Shown one piece after another: positions 15,864 through 24,290 of a DNA stretch of 64,000 nt. The position numbers were made by a program, and so were the translations under genes. Under the pieces are notes generated by a model. It saw nothing but the letters and a program-made list of their open reading frames with translations, was not told where the DNA came from and ran no database searches. Source of the stretch: Halorientalis persicus (GTDB lineage: Archaea > Halobacteriota > Halobacteria > Halobacteriales > Haloarculaceae); contig NZ_FOCX01000005.1 in NCBI RefSeq assembly GCF_900110215.1, positions 1 to 64,000 on the forward strand, given 5' to 3'. Within the stretch, counting starts at the first letter, position 1, and each line of letters opens with the position of its first letter.

Positions 15864-16385
15864 ATGCCAGACATATACGAGTGTCAATACTGTGGGTCAC
15901 ACTTCCCGGAACTCGACGAGGGCGAATGTAAGAACTGCAACCGGGCACAGTTGCAGCCGGCGCGGGTGAACACGGAGTACTGGGAGTGTCAGTACTGTGG
16001 ATCCCACTTCTCCGATCTGGGTGACGGAGTCTGTAAGAGCTGTAATCGAGCGCAATTACAGCCGACTCGGGTGAACACGGAATACTGGGAGTGTCAGTAC
16101 TGCGGGTCACACTTCTCCGAACTGGATGACGGCGTGTGTGAGGGCTGCAACCGGGCCCAGTTAGAGCCGGTGCAGGTGAGAGGCGGAAAATGGGAGTGTC
16201 AGTACTGTGGCTCCTATTTCTCCGAACTGGACGACGGCGTGTGTGAGAACTGCAATCGAGCACAGTTGGAGCCTGCCAAGGTCAGGAACGTCGACTGGGA
16301 GTGCCAGTACTGCGGATCACACTTTCCCGACCTCCGAGATGGTGTTTGTAAGAACTGTCACCGGGCGCAACTACAACCGACGTGA
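15864..16385 (+). CDS. Protein of five tandem zinc-knuckle repeats
   Basis: The 173-residue product is almost wholly five copies of a 35-residue unit. Each unit has CQYCGSHF or a close variant, an acidic stretch, then C-x2-C followed by N/H-RAQL and a short linker, giving C-x2-C-x11-C-x2-C per copy. Twenty cysteines would bind five zinc (or iron) ions. The linker runs VNTEYW in the first copies and becomes basic later (VRGGKW, VRNVDW). No catalytic domain, signal peptide or membrane helix is present. The shape suggests a scaffold for nucleic acid or protein binding; I do not recognise a named family for the five-copy form. A strong TATA box suggests real expression. Confidence 0.85.
   Translation: MPDIYECQYCGSHFPELDEGECKNCNRAQLQPARVNTEYWECQYCGSHFSDLGDGVCKSCNRAQLQPTRVNTEYWECQYCGSHFSELDDGVCEGCNRAQLEPVQVRGGKWECQYCGSYFSELDDGVCENCNRAQLEPAKVRNVDWECQYCGSHFPDLRDGVCKNCHRAQLQPT
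15876..16385 (+). repeat. Tandem 105-bp coding repeats
   Basis: Repeat units begin at 15876, 15981, 16086, 16191 and 16296, exactly 105 bp apart; the last is truncated after the second cysteine pair. The DNA is similar but not identical between units, with many synonymous changes, so the array is old enough to have diverged under protein-level selection. Confidence 0.9.
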
Positions 16386-16450
16386 CGCCGAGGATCTAAT
16401 GGCCGCCAGCCGTTCGAGAGCGAACTCGAATTCCGACAGCGCAACCGTGA

Positions 16451-17761
16451 CTATCTTTCGATACTATCCAGAAACCGGTCGAAGGCACCGCTCTCGGCGT
16501 GGACGTGGGCGTAGGTGCCAAGCGTCCGGTACTCGGTCAGCCCGTCGCGCTCGCCGTGGATGCCGTCGCCCCGCTCCATCTCGAAGGCGAACCGCGCGTC
16601 CCGACCCACCGACGCCTCGCTGTAGTGGAATTCGTGCCCTCGTAGGCACTGCCCAGCGTCGGCGGTCAGCGTCCCCTCCGTGGCCCGTAGCTCGACGTGA
16701 TCGAGCGCCTGGTAGCGGTCGCGCATCTCGATCTCGGCGGGGAGGACGCCAGCCATCTCGCCCGTCTCGCCGTCCGCCGTCGTCAGCGATTGGGCGAGTG
16801 CCATCAGCCCGCCACACTCCCCGAGGATCGGCAGGCCCTCGCTGGCTCGGTCGTTGAGGGTGTCGAGGGCTGGACTCGCGGCCAGTTCCGACACGTGGAG
16901 TTCGGGGTAGCCGCCGGGGAGGTAGACGCCGTCGCAGTCGGGCAGGTCGTCGTCCGCCGTCGGCGCGAACGTCACCACCTCCGCCCGGTCCCGCAGTCGT
17001 TCGAGCGTCGCCGGATAGCGAAAGCAGAAGGCGTCGTCGGCGGCGACGGCGATCCGGGCGTCGGTCGGGTCGGCGGGACGCTCTCCCTCGGATTCGGGTT
17101 CGGGCGGTTCCCGCGCCGTGTCGAGCAGTTCCGCCACGTGCAGGTGATCGGCGGCGGCCGCGAGTGCGTCGGCGTCGACGGGTGATTCGTCGCCCATCTC
17201 CAGCCCGAGGTGCCGATCCGGAATCTCCAGGTCGGGCGTCGGCGGAATCCGGCCGAAGTACGTGAGTTCCTCGGGCAGGGCCTCGCGGATCCCCTCTGCG
17301 TGGCGGCCGCCGTGGGCGCGCTGGGCGATCACGCCGGCCACGTCGATGTCCCGATTCGCGCGGGCGGCGTACTCCCGGAAACCCAGCGCCGTCGCCGCGA
17401 CGCTCTCCATGCCGGCCTTCGCGTCGACGACCAGGACGACGGGCAGGTCGAGGGCCTCGGCGACCATCGCCGTGCTGGAGCCGTCGCCGTCGTACAGGCC
17501 CATGACACCCTCGACGAGACAGAAGTCGCCCTCGCCGCGGCGGTAGTTGCGCCGGAGCCCGTCGGTTCCTTCCAGCCACGTATCCAGCGTCCGGGACGGG
17601 CGGTCGGCGACGACGGCGTGATGGCTCGGGTCGATGAAGTCAGGGCCGGCCTTGGCGGGCTGGACGGCGTGCCCGGCGTCCTCGAACGCCCGGATGGCCG
17701 CCAGCGTCGCCACGGTCTTGCCGACCCCGGAACTCGTGCCGCCGAGGACGAGCCCTCTCAT
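16451..17761 (-). CDS. cbiA: Cobyrinate a,c-diamide synthase
   Basis: CbiA amidates the a and c side chains of cobyrinate with glutamine and ATP in cobalamin synthesis. The 436-residue protein has the N-terminal P-loop-like GTSSGVGKT, then [10 protein letters not shown] and [10 protein letters not shown], which are family hallmarks. The C-terminal glutamine amidotransferase domain shows LPGGYPELH and the nucleophile cysteine in [11 protein letters not shown], with HVHAES near the end. Its start overlaps the end of cobT by four bases, so the two are one operon. It converges with the zinc-repeat gene. Confidence 0.95.
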   Translation of the reverse strand: MRGLVLGGTSSGVGKTVATLAAIRAFEDAGHAVQPAKAGPDFIDPSHHAVVADRPSRTLDTWLEGTDGLRRNYRRGEGDFCLVEGVMGLYDGDGSSTAMVAEALDLPVVLVVDAKAGMESVAATALGFREYAARANRDIDVAGVIAQRAHGGRHAEGIREALPEELTYFGRIPPTPDLEIPDRHLGLEMGDESPVDADALAAAADHLHVAELLDTAREPPEPESEGERPADPTDARIAVAADDAFCFRYPATLERLRDRAEVVTFAPTADDDLPDCDGVYLPGGYPELHVSELAASPALDTLNDRASEGLPILGECGGLMALAQSLTTADGETGEMAGVLPAEIEMRDRYQALDHVELRATEGTLTADAGQCLRGHEFHYSEASVGRDARFAFEMERGDGIHGERDGLTEYRTLGTYAHVHAESGAFDRFLDSIER

Positions 17762-18771
17762 GTCTCCGGCTCGGGCGATTCCCGACCGTCGAGCAGACGG
17801 TCGTAGACGGTGACGATTCGCTCCCGCACGTCGGCCATCGGGATGCCGGCGGCGTCGGCCAGTGCCAGCGCGCCGCCCATGCCGACCCCTTCCTTGGCCT
17901 CGCCGGCGACGTAGGCGTTCATCGCCGGATGGTCCCGGTTCTCGAACACTGGGTCGGTGACGGTCAGGTCGACGTTCAACTCCCGGGCCGCCGCCCGCAG
18001 GTCGACGCTGTCGTCGTCTGCGACGAACGTGGTGGTCGCCAGCGGGAGGGTGGTCTCGATGCCGGCGTGACGGGCGAGCGCGGCGGCGGTCAGCAGTTGC
18101 GTCCCGCCGGCGAGCGTGACCGCGGTGTCGCCCTCGACCAGCCCCACGAGCAGACCGGTGATCGTCGCCAGCACGGGGTCGCCCATCCGCCGGAGCGCGA
18201 CGGCCGGTTCGTCCGCCGCGTCGCCGGGGTCGAGCGAACTCGCCTGCAACCCCTCCTCGACCACCTCCTGTTTGAGTGCCAGGGGATTCTGGGGGAGCGA
18301 CGAGGAGACGACCGGTTCCTCACCGAGCGCGCGAAGGACGCCCAGCGCCGTCGTCGTTCCGCCGGGGACGGTCTCGGCCAGATACACCTCGTCGTCGGGG
18401 ATCGACCGCCCGAACTTCCGGGCCGCCGCGAGGGCGCCCGGTGCGGTCGACACCGGGTCCTGCTCGCGAACGTCGTCCCCGGGACGAGCGCCGACGGTCA
18501 CGGTCGGCGCGCCCGTCGGCTCCGCGAGGCCGCCGTCGACCACCGTGACGTCCAGTCCGATCAGTTCCTTGACGGCCCGCGTGACGACCGCCGGCGTCGG
18601 ACAGCCGCTCGGACTCACCGGGACGACCGGCGCGCGGATCGGCTCGCCGTACGTGACGATCTCCGCGTCCGCGCTCGGCGTGTGGACCAGCAGGTCCGAA
18701 TCCGCACCGGCCGCGCTGATTCCGTCGATCTCGGCCGTCCGCGTCGTTCCTGCAACGAGCATCAGCCGCAC
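17758..18771 (-). CDS. cobT: Archaeal CobT-like phosphoribosyltransferase (UPF0284)
   Basis: This 337-residue protein belongs to the archaeal branch of nicotinate-nucleotide-dimethylbenzimidazole phosphoribosyltransferase, which activates the lower ligand base of cobalamin. Conserved parts include [47 protein letters not shown] and [12 protein letters not shown]. Start GTG 18771 or ATG 18762; both retain the domain. Coupling to cbiA by an ATGA overlap confirms a cobalamin role. A perfect TGTGGT-T-ACCACA repeat lies in the upstream region. Confidence 0.88.
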   Translation of the reverse strand: MRLMLVAGTTRTAEIDGISAAGADSDLLVHTPSADAEIVTYGEPIRAPVVPVSPSGCPTPAVVTRAVKELIGLDVTVVDGGLAEPTGAPTVTVGARPGDDVREQDPVSTAPGALAAARKFGRSIPDDEVYLAETVPGGTTTALGVLRALGEEPVVSSSLPQNPLALKQEVVEEGLQASSLDPGDAADEPAVALRRMGDPVLATITGLLVGLVEGDTAVTLAGGTQLLTAAALARHAGIETTLPLATTTFVADDDSVDLRAAARELNVDLTVTDPVFENRDHPAMNAYVAGEAKEGVGMGGALALADAAGIPMADVRERIVTVYDRLLDGRESPEPET

Positions 18772-18799
18772 GGACGACGCACCCGAAGTTCCATGCCAG

Positions 18800-18812
18800 T
18801 GTGGTTACCACA
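18800..18812 (-). promoter_or_regulatory. Inverted repeat upstream of cobT
   Basis: TGTGGT and ACCACA flank one central base. A TATA-like GTTAAAAC lies about 15-20 bases further upstream (near 18820-18828), so the repeat sits near the expected transcription start, a place where a repressor could bind. Confidence 0.4.
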
Positions 18813-18906
18813 ACTCAGTTTTAACTCGTTCGGTCGGAGCGGCGGGTCGAGTCCGGCCTCGCATCGCCGTCAGCAGACTTTTTGGCGGGCCCGCCCTGGC
18901 GCGAGT

Positions 18907-19542
18907 ATGAAGAAGAGTCTCGAAGAACACGCCGCCCGCTTCGACGAGAAGGCCGAGGCCTACGACGACGACGAGACCCCCGAGTACCGCGCCTGTGCGG
19001 GACTGGTCGTCGAACTCGCCGCGGCCGAGGCCGACGACACCGTGCTGGACCTGGGGACTGGCACGGGCGCTATCGCCCTCCAGATCGCGCCCGACGCGGG
19101 TCGGGTTATCGGTCGGGACATCAGCGACGGAATGCTCGACCGGGCCCGCGAGAAGGCCGCGGAGCGCGGGATCGACAACGTCGCATTCGGCGAGGGACGG
19201 TTCCGCGAGCCCAACGTCGACGAACCGGTCGACGTGGTGACGACGAACTTCGCGATGCACCACCTCAGCGACGCCGAGAAACGGGAGGCCATCGCGGTGA
19301 TCGCCGACCTCGACCCCGACCGGTTCGTCCTCGGTGACGTGATGTTCTTCGGGGAACCCGATCCCGACGACCCGTTCTACACTCCCGAGGTCGACGACCC
19401 GGCGACGGTCGGGACGTTGGCCGATGCCCTGACCGACGGCGGGTTCGCGCTGACGAGAGTCGAGCGAGTCCACGATCAGGTCGGCGTGCTGGTCGCGGAA
19501 CGAGTCCCCGCCGAACGGGCTGTCGTACCCCAGGACAGATGA
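18907..19542 (+). CDS. Class I SAM-dependent methyltransferase
   Basis: A 211-residue Rossmann-fold methyltransferase. Motif I is VLDLGTGTGAIALQI, the acidic ribose-binding position follows in GRDISDGMLDRA, and motif IV is VVTTNFAMHHL. The substrate is unknown. It overlaps rnp2 by four bases and precedes psmA, so it is cotranscribed with RNA-processing and protein-turnover genes; this placement hints at an RNA or ribosome substrate but does not prove it. Confidence 0.88.
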   Translation: MKKSLEEHAARFDEKAEAYDDDETPEYRACAGLVVELAAAEADDTVLDLGTGTGAIALQIAPDAGRVIGRDISDGMLDRAREKAAERGIDNVAFGEGRFREPNVDEPVDVVTTNFAMHHLSDAEKREAIAVIADLDPDRFVLGDVMFFGEPDPDDPFYTPEVDDPATVGTLADALTDGGFALTRVERVHDQVGVLVAERVPAERAVVPQDR

Positions 19543-20015
19543 AACACCTCCCGAAACATCTGCGGCCGCGCTGGCGCTATCTGGCCGTGGCCATCGAGGG
19601 CTGGCCCGACGCCGAGTTCGACCGCGGGGACTTTCAGCGCCACCTCTGGTACGCCGCCCAGAACCTGCTGGGCGACGCGGCGAGCGCGGACGTGGACCTG
19701 ACGGTGGTTCGCTTCTCGTTCGCGGACGGCGACGGCTGGGCGGCGGTGCGGACCCGCCGGGACGAGGTCGACCGGGCCCGGGCCGCGGTGGCGGCGGTCG
19801 AAGACATCGACGGACAGCCAGTCGGCCTGCGAGTGGCAGGCGTGAGCGGGACCGTCCGTGCCTGTGAAGAAAAGTATATACGAAGCGCTCCGGAAATCAT
19901 CACAGAGAGAACGGTCGGCTTCGAGGACGCCGAGCGGACGGCGGTGGTGCGGGACGGCCGCGCCGACGTCCGGCTCGAATCGGCGTTCGCGGGCGCGACC
20001 ACACTCGATTTGTAA
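19539..20015 (+). CDS. rnp2: RNase P protein component 2 (Pop5)
   Basis: Pop5 forms, with Rpp30, the protein core that assists the RNase P RNA in cutting tRNA 5' leaders. The 158-residue protein has the Pop5 N-terminus LPKHLRPRWRYLAVAIEG, the central VVRFSFADGDGWAAVRTRRDEV, and VAGVSGTVRACEEKYI, all typical. An acidic C-terminal extension is haloarchaeal. It overlaps the methyltransferase start-to-stop (ATGA) and ends two bases before psmA, the conserved exosome/proteasome-type superoperon arrangement. Confidence 0.92.
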   Translation: MKHLPKHLRPRWRYLAVAIEGWPDAEFDRGDFQRHLWYAAQNLLGDAASADVDLTVVRFSFADGDGWAAVRTRRDEVDRARAAVAAVEDIDGQPVGLRVAGVSGTVRACEEKYIRSAPEIITERTVGFEDAERTAVVRDGRADVRLESAFAGATTLDL

Positions 20016-20017
20016 CC

Positions 20018-20806
20018 ATGCAGGGACAATCACAACAGCAGGCCTACGACCGGGGGATCACCATCTTCTCCCCGGACGGCCGCCTCTATCAGGTCGAGTA
20101 CGCACGCGAAGCCGTCAAGCGCGGGACCGCCTCGATCGGCATCCGCGCCGCCGACGGCGTCGTCCTCGCGGTCGACAAGCGTATCCGATCGCCGCTGATG
20201 GAACGGTCGAGCGTCGAGAAGTTGCACAAGGCCGACGACCACATCGGAATCGCCAGTGCCGGCCACGTCGCCGACGCCCGCCAGTTGATCGACTTCGCGC
20301 GTCGCAACGCCCAGGTCAACCAGCTGCGCTTCGGCGAGCCAATCGGCGTGGAGACGCTGACGAAGGACGTTACCGACCACATCCAGCAGTACACCCAGAT
20401 CGGCGGCGCACGCCCGTTCGGCGTCGCGCTCATCATCGGCGGCATCGACGCCGACGGCGAGCCGCGTCTGTTCGAGACCGATCCCTCGGGGACGCCCTAC
20501 GAGTGGAAGGCACTGGCCGTCGGTGCCGACCGCGGCGAGGTCCGGGATTACCTCGAGGAGCACTACGACGAAGGGATCGATCTGGACGATGCCGTCGGGC
20601 TGGCGCTTTCGGCGCTTGGCTCGGTCAACGACGACGCCCTCCGACCCGAGGCCGTCGGGCTGGCGACCGTCGGTCTCGACGACCGGGAGTTCAGCCGGCT
20701 CGCCGACGACGAGGTCGAGGACTACCTCGTCGATCTGGACCTGCTGGCCGACGAGGAGGCCGCCGAAGGCGACGACGAGACGGGCGACGAGACCACCGAG
20801 GAGTAG
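20018..20806 (+). CDS. psmA: Proteasome subunit alpha
   Basis: Forms the outer heptameric rings of the 20S proteasome, gating substrate entry. The 262-residue protein starts with the gate sequence AYDRGITIFSPDGRLYQVEYA, a near-perfect alpha-subunit signature, followed by AVKRGTASIGIR. ARPFGVALIIGG and DPSGTPYEWKA are also typical. The C-terminal tail is acidic and longer than in non-halophiles. No beta subunit is in the window. Confidence 0.97.
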   Translation: MQGQSQQQAYDRGITIFSPDGRLYQVEYAREAVKRGTASIGIRAADGVVLAVDKRIRSPLMERSSVEKLHKADDHIGIASAGHVADARQLIDFARRNAQVNQLRFGEPIGVETLTKDVTDHIQQYTQIGGARPFGVALIIGGIDADGEPRLFETDPSGTPYEWKALAVGADRGEVRDYLEEHYDEGIDLDDAVGLALSALGSVNDDALRPEAVGLATVGLDDREFSRLADDEVEDYLVDLDLLADEEAAEGDDETGDETTEE

Positions 20807-20892
20807 CGTCGTCACGGGCCGTCGACAGCCCAGTCGACCACGATTTCTCGCCGCCACACCACGAAAACTCCGGTCGGGAACCGGGAAACACC

Positions 20893-20898
20893 TTTTAA
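20893..20898 (+). promoter_or_regulatory. TATA-like element of the SBDS gene
   Basis: TTTTAA is centred 26 nt before the ATG at 20921, so the SBDS gene has its own leaderless promoter rather than relying on the psmA transcript. Confidence 0.5.
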
Positions 20899-20920
20899 CC
20901 GGGCCACACAACCCTCGGGT

Positions 20921-21646
20921 ATGATTTCGCTCGACGAGGCGGTGACGGCCCGACTGGAGTCCCACGGGGAACGATTCGAGGTGTTGATCGATCCGGACGC
21001 GGCGCTCGCGATCAAGCGCGGCGAGTTCGACGGCGAACTGGAAGACGTCATCGCTGCCGAGGACGTGTTCGAGGACGCCTCCCGTGGCGACCGCCCGCCG
21101 GAGGACGCCCTCGAAGAGGTCTTCGACACTACCGACCCACTGGAGATCATTCCGCAGGTCGTCGAAGACGGCGAGATCCAGATCACGGCCGAACAGCGCA
21201 AGGAGATGCAGGAACAGAAACACAAACAGCTCGTCCAGCACATCACGCGCAACGCCGTCAACCCGCAGATGGACGACGCTCCACACCCGCCCGAACGCAT
21301 CGAGAACGCCCTCGAAGAGGCGGGGTTCAAGATCGACCCGATGGAGCCCGTCGAGAACCAGGTCGACGAGGCACTCGACCTCCTTCGGCCGGTGATCCCG
21401 ATCCGGTTCGACGAGATGACCGTCGCGGTGCAGGTGCCCGCCGACTACGCCGGGTCGGCCCAGGCCCAGATCCGACAGTTCGGCGACCTCGAACGCGAGG
21501 AGTGGCAGGCCGACGGCTCCTGGGTCGGCGTCATCACCTTCCCAGCCGGTATGCAAAACGAGTTCTACGACGTGGTGAACGAACACACGAGCGGGGAGGC
21601 CGAGACCCGGATCATCTCCGACGAGGACGACATCCCGACGCGCTGA
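20921..21646 (+). CDS. Ribosome maturation protein Sdo1 (SBDS homologue)
   Basis: SBDS proteins help release the anti-association factor aIF6 from the large ribosomal subunit. The 241-residue protein has the three-domain layout: an N-terminal FYSH domain (ERFEVLIDPDAAL to VFEDASRG), a helical middle with ITAEQRKEMQEQKHKQLVQHITRNAVNPQ, and a ferredoxin-like end with DEMTVAVQVPADYAGSAQ. It lies next to psmA and rnp2, the usual archaeal neighbourhood. Confidence 0.94.
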   Translation: MISLDEAVTARLESHGERFEVLIDPDAALAIKRGEFDGELEDVIAAEDVFEDASRGDRPPEDALEEVFDTTDPLEIIPQVVEDGEIQITAEQRKEMQEQKHKQLVQHITRNAVNPQMDDAPHPPERIENALEEAGFKIDPMEPVENQVDEALDLLRPVIPIRFDEMTVAVQVPADYAGSAQAQIRQFGDLEREEWQADGSWVGVITFPAGMQNEFYDVVNEHTSGEAETRIISDEDDIPTR

Positions 21647-21726
21647 GAATGAGCTGACAGCCTGCCTGACGTATTACTGGCGACGAATCCGTTCCGTGTC
21701 CGGAAACGCTCGGCAACCAGTTGTTA

Positions 21727-21737
21727 GTTTAGTAAAC
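21727..21737 (+). promoter_or_regulatory. Palindromic TATA region before the S49 peptidase gene
   Basis: GTTTAGTAAAC is a perfect inverted repeat around one base, about 36-46 nt upstream of the ATG at 21773. It may be both the TATA element and a binding site. Confidence 0.4.
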
Positions 21738-21772
21738 CTTCTAAGTGAGTGCCCCGAGGGTCGGCCTGCATC

Positions 21773-22705
21773 ATGTCAGCAGAAGATAAGGCGGGCGGGA
21801 CCCCCACGTGGCTGTACGTGGCGGTCGCGGTCGCCGCCGTCCTGATCGGTGTGTTTCTGGCTCCCCAGGCGATGCGCCTCACGCAGGGGGCCGGCCAGGA
21901 CACGCCGGATTCGGTTGCGGTGGTCCCGATCGAGGGGCCGATCACGAGTTCCACGTCGGACCAGATCAGCGCGAACCTGCGCGAGGCCCGTCGAAACGAC
22001 TCGATCGAGGCTGTCGTCTTGGACGTCGACAGCCCCGGTGGCACAGTCCCCGCGAGCGAGGCGCTCTACCTCGCGGTGAACAGAACGAGAGCGGCCGGCA
22101 TCCCCGTGGTCGCGAGCGTCAACGGGCAGGGTGCTTCGGGCGCGTACTGGGCGATGATGCCCGCCAGCCGCATCTACGTGACACCCGGATCCATCGTCGG
22201 GAGCGTGGGTGTCATCGGCTCCCAACCTGCCGGTGGCGCGGCCGGGAGTCGGATCATCACGGGTCCGGACAAGGGCGCTGGCGGGACGCAAGCCGAGTTC
22301 CGCGACCGTGTCGAGATGCTCAGACGGCAGTTCGTCACGACCGTCATGAACGAACGCGGCGACCGCCTCGACCTGAGCCGGGAGGAACTGTCCTACGCGA
22401 AGGTCTACGCCGGGTCGGTCGCCCAGCGCAACGGCGTGGCCGACGAGATCGGCGGCACCGACGCAGCGATCCAGCGCGCCGCCGACAACGCCGACCTCGA
22501 AGACTACGCCGTCACCCGGATGGACCCGCCGGAACAGCCCGGCCTCGGGATCGTCCTCGGTAGTCAGGATTCCGTCAGGAACGACTCTGCAACCCGGACG
22601 GTCGTCGTCGAGCAATCGCCGTTCGATTATCAGGGTGTCGAGACGCCGCACTATCTGGCCCTGTACGGGGTACCCGAGCGCGGGGAGGTGAGCGCCGATG
22701 GCTAA
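21773..22705 (+). CDS. S49-family (SppA-like) membrane serine protease
   Basis: A 310-residue membrane-anchored protease. One N-terminal transmembrane helix (about residues 13-32) is followed by a ClpP-like fold: VVLDVDSPGGTVPASE, then VASVNGQGASGAYWAMM with the catalytic serine, and PGSIVGSVGVIGS. The lysine base is probably that in GPDKGAGG, by analogy with the Ser-Lys dyad of SppA. These enzymes degrade signal peptides or other membrane-embedded peptides. The C-terminal 80 residues are an unassigned extension. It overlaps the DUF4350 gene by eight bases. Confidence 0.88.
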   Translation: MSAEDKAGGTPTWLYVAVAVAAVLIGVFLAPQAMRLTQGAGQDTPDSVAVVPIEGPITSSTSDQISANLREARRNDSIEAVVLDVDSPGGTVPASEALYLAVNRTRAAGIPVVASVNGQGASGAYWAMMPASRIYVTPGSIVGSVGVIGSQPAGGAAGSRIITGPDKGAGGTQAEFRDRVEMLRRQFVTTVMNERGDRLDLSREELSYAKVYAGSVAQRNGVADEIGGTDAAIQRAADNADLEDYAVTRMDPPEQPGLGIVLGSQDSVRNDSATRTVVVEQSPFDYQGVETPHYLALYGVPERGEVSADG

Positions 22706-23777
22706 CGTTCCGAAACTCGTCGGCGTCTTCGCGCTCGTGTTAGTGCTCGTGCTGGCCGTCGCAGCGGCCGTCCCTCTGGTCGCTTCGCCGGGCGGGGACG
22801 CGAACCCGAGACCGCAGAACCCGGCCTCGTTCGAGCCCGGGGAGATCGTCCCACAGGACCTGAGCCAGAATGGGTCGGTCAGTATCGACGCCAGCAGTGG
22901 CGAGAAGGTCGTTCTGATCGACCGGGCACACGGCAACGACTTCGACCGCGAGGAGATCGAACCGATGGTGGACGCGCTGGTCGCGCAGGGCTACGAGGTT
23001 CGATTCCACGGCGGTGGCGGATCCCGCGGTGCACCGCCCTCGGCCGGTCCCGGGTCGAGCAGTCCGCTCAACCAGTCGCTTCGTGACGCGGACGCGTTCG
23101 TCGTAATATCGCCCAGTCAACCCTTCACAGACGCGGCGCGGCGGGGTATCGCCGACTTCGCCGACCGCGGCGGTCGCGTCGCCCTGCTGGGCGAGCCCAC
23201 GTCACCCAGTCCGGCTGTCGTCAGCCTGTTCGGTCCCGCACCGAGACCGACCGCCACGAGCCAGATGACGCCGCTGTCCTCCCGGTTCGGCATGAGCCTG
23301 TCGACGGGCTACCTGTACAACATGTACGAGAACGGGAACAACTTCCAGAACGTCTACGCCACCGCGTCCGGTGACGGCCCGCTCACCGAGGGCGTGGACA
23401 GAGTGCTGTTCGACCGGGCGACGGAGGTCGCCGTCGGCGGCGATGCCTCGGTGGCGCTGTCGGCCACCGATCGCACCGCGCTGTCGACGACTCGACAGCA
23501 GGGCGAGTATCCCGTCGCCGCGGTCAACGGCAACGTCGCACTGATCGGCGATACGTCGTTCCTGACGCCCTCGAACTACCAGTATGCGGACAACGAGGTG
23601 CTGACCGGTAACCTCGCCGCGTTCCTCGTGTCCGGTGACAAAGAGCCGAAACCGATGCCGGAGACACAGCGTTCGGGCGTTCCGCCGAGGCCGGGCCAGC
23701 CACGTCCGCCGTCGGCCGGCCAACCACCGACGAACGACACCACGCCACCGACGACGGCGACGCCGGCAGCACCCTGA
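22698..23777 (+). CDS. DUF4350-domain secreted protein
   Basis: A 359-residue protein with an N-terminal signal or anchor helix (VFALVLVLVLAVAAAVPLV). It then has a DUF4350-type alpha/beta domain: VVLIDRAHGNDF, a Gly/Pro-rich insert, DAFVVISPSQPF and GRVALLGEP, a glutamine amidotransferase-like fold without a clear nucleophile. The last 50 residues are Pro/Thr-rich, likely extracellular. Translation is coupled to the S49 protease, suggesting a membrane quality-control or envelope pair; the function is unknown. Confidence 0.75.
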   Translation: MANVPKLVGVFALVLVLVLAVAAAVPLVASPGGDANPRPQNPASFEPGEIVPQDLSQNGSVSIDASSGEKVVLIDRAHGNDFDREEIEPMVDALVAQGYEVRFHGGGGSRGAPPSAGPGSSSPLNQSLRDADAFVVISPSQPFTDAARRGIADFADRGGRVALLGEPTSPSPAVVSLFGPAPRPTATSQMTPLSSRFGMSLSTGYLYNMYENGNNFQNVYATASGDGPLTEGVDRVLFDRATEVAVGGDASVALSATDRTALSTTRQQGEYPVAAVNGNVALIGDTSFLTPSNYQYADNEVLTGNLAAFLVSGDKEPKPMPETQRSGVPPRPGQPRPPSAGQPPTNDTTPPTTATPAAP

Positions 23778-23786
23778 AAATCCGGG

Positions 23787-24122
23787 TTATCCTTTTTTGA
23801 AGCCGACCAGGAAGCCGCCGCTGAAGCCCGCCGTCACCGGGAGTGCGGCGAGCAGGCTCATGATCCAGCCAGGTGCCTCCGCCGCCTGATCCGCGCCGTC
23901 GCTCGCCGCGCCGGTGATCGCACCCCAGTTGACCTGGAGGACACCCTTGGTTTCGAGGAACTTGAACAGGGCCAGTTCGAGGCCGACGATGATGGCGATG
24001 ATCTTGGCGACCTTCTTGGCGGCGAAGCCGATGACGCCACCGATGACCGCGCCGCCCCCGACCTCGAGGCCGATCTGCTGGGGGTCCAGCCCGGCGACCT
24101 GTAGCAACGTTGGATCTACCAT
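23787..24122 (-). CDS. FUN14-family membrane protein
   Basis: A small 111-residue protein with two to three glycine-rich membrane helices (GGGAVIGGVIGFAAKKVAKIIAIIVG and the C-terminal SLLAALPVTAGFSGGFLVGF). The pattern matches the FUN14 family, known in eukaryotes for mitophagy receptors and in archaea only as conserved membrane proteins. A TATA-like CTTATAC lies about 30 nt upstream. It converges with the DUF4350 gene. Confidence 0.8.
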   Translation of the reverse strand: MVDPTLLQVAGLDPQQIGLEVGGGAVIGGVIGFAAKKVAKIIAIIVGLELALFKFLETKGVLQVNWGAITGAASDGADQAAEAPGWIMSLLAALPVTAGFSGGFLVGFKKG

Positions 24123-24257
24123 GTCACATCAGCTAACTGAGTACGCCAGTATAAGACTTTTGTGCCCGTCTGCGCACCGCTGCCGTCCGTCAGACGCGAC
24201 CGCCGGCTGGCATATCCCGTGGGACCGACAGGACGTGTCGGTGGGTGGTGGCCCTGT

Positions 24258-24266
24258 GTTTAAATA
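24258..24266 (+). promoter_or_regulatory. TATA box of hflX
   Basis: GTTTAAATA is centred about 28 nt before GTG 24291. The spacing supports a leaderless GTG start. Confidence 0.55.
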
Positions 24267-24290
24267 GCATCGCGCCGTAGGTTCGGACGA

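Noticed and set aside
15876-16385. CRISPR-like direct repeats
   Set aside because: The 105-bp repeats are contiguous, coding and lack spacers; they encode the zinc-knuckle array.
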